DNA from: Eremophila alpestris peregrina
Taxonomy: Eukaryota; Chordata; Aves; Passeriformes; Alaudidae
Direction of reading: 5' to 3'
NCBI GenBank assembly: GCA_009792885.1
Contig: WMCF01000023.1
Coordinates: 9,484,248 to 9,548,247, forward strand
DNA length: 64,000 nt
Shown here: piece by piece, positions 61,401 through 64,000 of the stretch
Layout: every line of letters starts with the position of its first letter
Numbering within the stretch: the first letter of the stretch is position 1
The notes under the pieces: model-generated
The model's database searches: none
What the model was told of the DNA's origin: nothing
Seen by the model: only the letters and a program-made list of their open reading frames with translations
Position numbers and translations under genes: made by a program

Positions 61401-64000
61401 TTGAGGTTTCATCATGACAACATATAGCACTAATTTTTCCTGTTAGTTTTTATGCATTTAAGTCACTAGGGAACTCGGAATGTATCAATTTGTTGCCTCA
61501 ATAGCATGAGGTAGCTGCTAAATTTATTTGGTTTATACTTGGTGGTTAAGGGAGACCGATTCTCTTTTCCTACCCTTTGAGGGAGCTTATGGTGTTATGG
61601 GGGGTATGTCAGCAATAATTAAGAAACATCCTGGTACAAATCCCAAAAGATACATATTTTTATGAGTAATTCCCCATGGAAAAGCTTTAAAAATGATGTA
61701 CTTGTTCTGAAAATGCTTCAGGCCTTTTCTAAATAGATTATATTGCTGGTTTTTTTAAGAGTGCGTGACTTGAGGTGAACATTTTGCTTGCAATTTATGA
61801 AATCATAGCACAGTTATGTGAGGGAAAACACAGGAATAATCTGCAGAAAACTAAAATGCCTCACAAAGCGTTTATCATTCACACAATAACCCAGCTTCCT
61901 GTTTTATTCAATTGTAATGCAATAAGCATGATAGTTTCTCAGGTCACAAACATAAATGTATTTTATCAGCTTCACACTTACTACAATTTTTTACTATTTT
62001 TTTATGTAGACTTTCATCTCATTTGGACTCCATGGACTGAATTTCTTTTTATATGTTAGACTTTTAGTGCGGTACATATTTCAAAATGTTTTCATCTTGC
62101 ACAATGCCTTAAGCCTTATGGTGGGTGTGCTTTGCACTCTAATTTTCCTAGCAACTTCATGTGGAATAATCACATCATTTAGGATATCAACCACAGATGT
62201 AGTCCTTACAATAATAACCTGTATGTCAGCTGATTTAAAGATGCTTCCACTTCTTGGTTGCAATAAGCTCTGCCCAGTTTTAAAAATTAACTGAACATCA
62301 GATATTAAAAATATTGGTTCAAACCCGAACAACCTGTTCCATCTCTTGCTTAGAGGCCACTGAAAGGAAAAGGAGAAAGGGGAGGAAAACAGAGCACATA
62401 TAAATCAAGGTAAAAAGAGAAGAGAAAAAAATGAGAAAAGGCTAAAAGCCAGAAGAGAAAACTTTGAATACTGACAGCAATTCAGTAAACCTGTAAGCAT
62501 GAATTGACACTGGTTTTGCACGCCAGTCTGGGGTTCTGCAGTGGTAATAACTGCAATAAATATATGGAATTTCTTTGGATACAAACTTGTTTAAAGCCCT
62601 CAAGATTTTAAACACCCAGTTTAGAAACCTTGACTCCAAGAAGTATCCCTATTATTCATCCCAGTAGCCGTGACCTGCTTTTTTTAGGGTCCACTGCCTT
62701 GCTGAACTAATGCTACACGTTCCCAAAAGTAAGCTCCAACACGGAAAAGCTCACAGTACTGGCACTGTGGCACAGTAAGCAATGTGCCCCTGTAGATGTT
62801 GGGGTGGAGGTTTTTTCAGTCAGGACTACTTATAGTAGCAACTATAGTAGACTACTATAGTGGCAACCTGCTGTGTGCATTCCCAGGTAGTTTAGGAGCA
62901 TCAGCTCAACCTCGTACCACCATTTTATCAGGTGAACTGTTAAGTTATTCATTCTATTATTACCTACAAAATCTACGGCTAACTTGGAATTGGATTCCAT
63001 GCTTTCTAAATATGAAGATGTTATTCATCCAATCATGTTTCTTACCTTGAAGGGCTATAGTTTAATTCACATACTCCTAATCCTGTATTAAAGATCTATC
63101 TTTTCCCTGCACATCACAGCAAGTGCACTAGGACAACACGTGCTGGTTATTTAAACAGCTATTTATGGCTGTATTTTTAACACAAGTCAAAATGGGAAGG
63201 CAGAGGTTGAGAGAAATAGATCCAAGAACAAAACTCCTCGTCCTTCAGGCAATTAAGGTCAGGGCACATAATAGAGTAGTCACACTGTCCCTCCCAAGGG
63301 AGCTGCATTTGACACACCGCATTTTGGTGTTTTTTTCTGGTCCGTCATGGAGTTGTACAAAGCCCTGAGCATAGTTAAAGGGCTGCCTTTTGCCTAGATT
63401 TTCAAGAGGGAGATAAAAGATGTATCACAAAGATGATTATATTTTACATGCAGTGTCCTTCTGATTAATATTGATCTATCCATAAACAGCAAGAGCTCAA
63501 ACAGCTGAGCAAGCCTGGATCCAGGACCCTTTGCCCCAACACCCTTTCAAAGGTAATGATATTGAAAAATAATATTCTGCCCTCATGAGATACTATAGGC
63601 CATATAGGAAGATAACTAAATGTGAAATCTGGAACAGGGAGCTATGAAAGCTGCCACAGGGGAGTGACTGACTCTAACACATTAGAGATCAGCACATGCC
63701 AGCAGAATCACACAGATGTACCAACCAGTGGGTAGTAGTCCAATTCTCTTCTGTTTCTTCCACATAGATAAAGCAAGAAGGATAAGGCATAAGAGAAATT
63801 GCCTGTTAGAAAGCAGCTGATGCTTATTTAGAGACAGGGACTACTTACTGCAGGAGGAAAGTCCTTATGAGTTCAGAAGACAATATTCTCCTGCCAAAAT
63901 CACAGCAGTAGTGTAGAGCCTTGTTAATTTAAAAGCATCTCTCAGTGCTACATCCTTTCTTCTACCAATACCCGTGTCATTTGCACAGCTATTGATGCTT
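58441..64000. other. Unique AT-rich non-coding DNA to the window end
   Basis: About 5.6 kb without recognised genes, RNA genes or transposons. Short open frames (58973-59221, 59139-59351, 61775-62059, 62081-62332, 62796-63050 and others) have no domain. A 10-bp inverted repeat lies at 62841-62861. Confidence 0.5.

Noticed and set aside
1..64000. CRISPR arrays, operons, bacterial genes or prophage
   Set aside because: There are no spaced direct repeats, ribosome-binding sites or dense long open frames. The repeats are avian LINE and LTR elements.

Overview
This is an AT-rich stretch of vertebrate nuclear DNA, almost certainly from a bird. The evidence is a set of CR1 LINE fragments of the kind that dominates bird genomes, including 3'-terminal pieces that encode the end of the CR1 reverse-transcriptase protein. 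Two retroviral LTRs add to this, one of which I recognise from memory as an avian ERV LTR family. I see no Alu, L1, MIR or rodent B elements. A songbird is plausible from the young-looking CR1 and the well-preserved class II-like LTR, but the sequence alone does not prove it.

I find no convincing host protein-coding gene, exon series, tRNA, rRNA, snRNA, CRISPR array or operon. The open frames present run to at most about 150 codons. They overlap on both strands, show no domain I recognise and have no splice or codon structure. Assuming about 60% AT, one or so chance frame of this length is expected in 64 kb read in six frames. The window is best described as intergenic (gene-desert) sequence or the inside of a very large intron.

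Layout. 1-12.9 kb is mostly unique AT-rich DNA with one probable ancient CR1 3' fragment (about 2.5 kb), two eroded CR1 fragments (5.56-5.73 and 8.95-9.10 kb) and long poly-T tracts. 12.9-19.7 kb holds a clear forward CR1 (12.93-13.19 kb) and a clear reverse CR1 (19.33-19.70 kb). 21.5-23 kb is rich in simple sequence: a pyrimidine tract with the only N base, C/A-rich DNA and a 21-bp tandem duplication. 24.5-26.35 kb is the main mobile-element cluster: a well-preserved 439-bp solo LTR with a 6-bp target duplication on the plus strand, then, 826 bp later, an older LTR of about 550 bp on the minus strand. 26.4-53.8 kb is unique sequence broken by a reverse CR1 (31.29-31.55 kb), homopolymers and a (TG)n microsatellite (48.74-48.82 kb). 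A last reverse CR1 lies at 53.78-54.04 kb, followed by unique DNA to the end.

Several unique blocks (about 4.25-5.05, 17.43-17.95, 43.03-43.48, 45.9-46.5, 56.02-56.23 and 57.86-58.44 kb) are free of recognisable repeats and carry clustered homeodomain-, octamer- or bZIP-like words. They are my best candidates for conserved non-coding regulatory elements, but this is inference only and needs cross-species alignment. I found no evidence of a new biological system. The strongest direct observations are the two LTRs and the CR1 copies.
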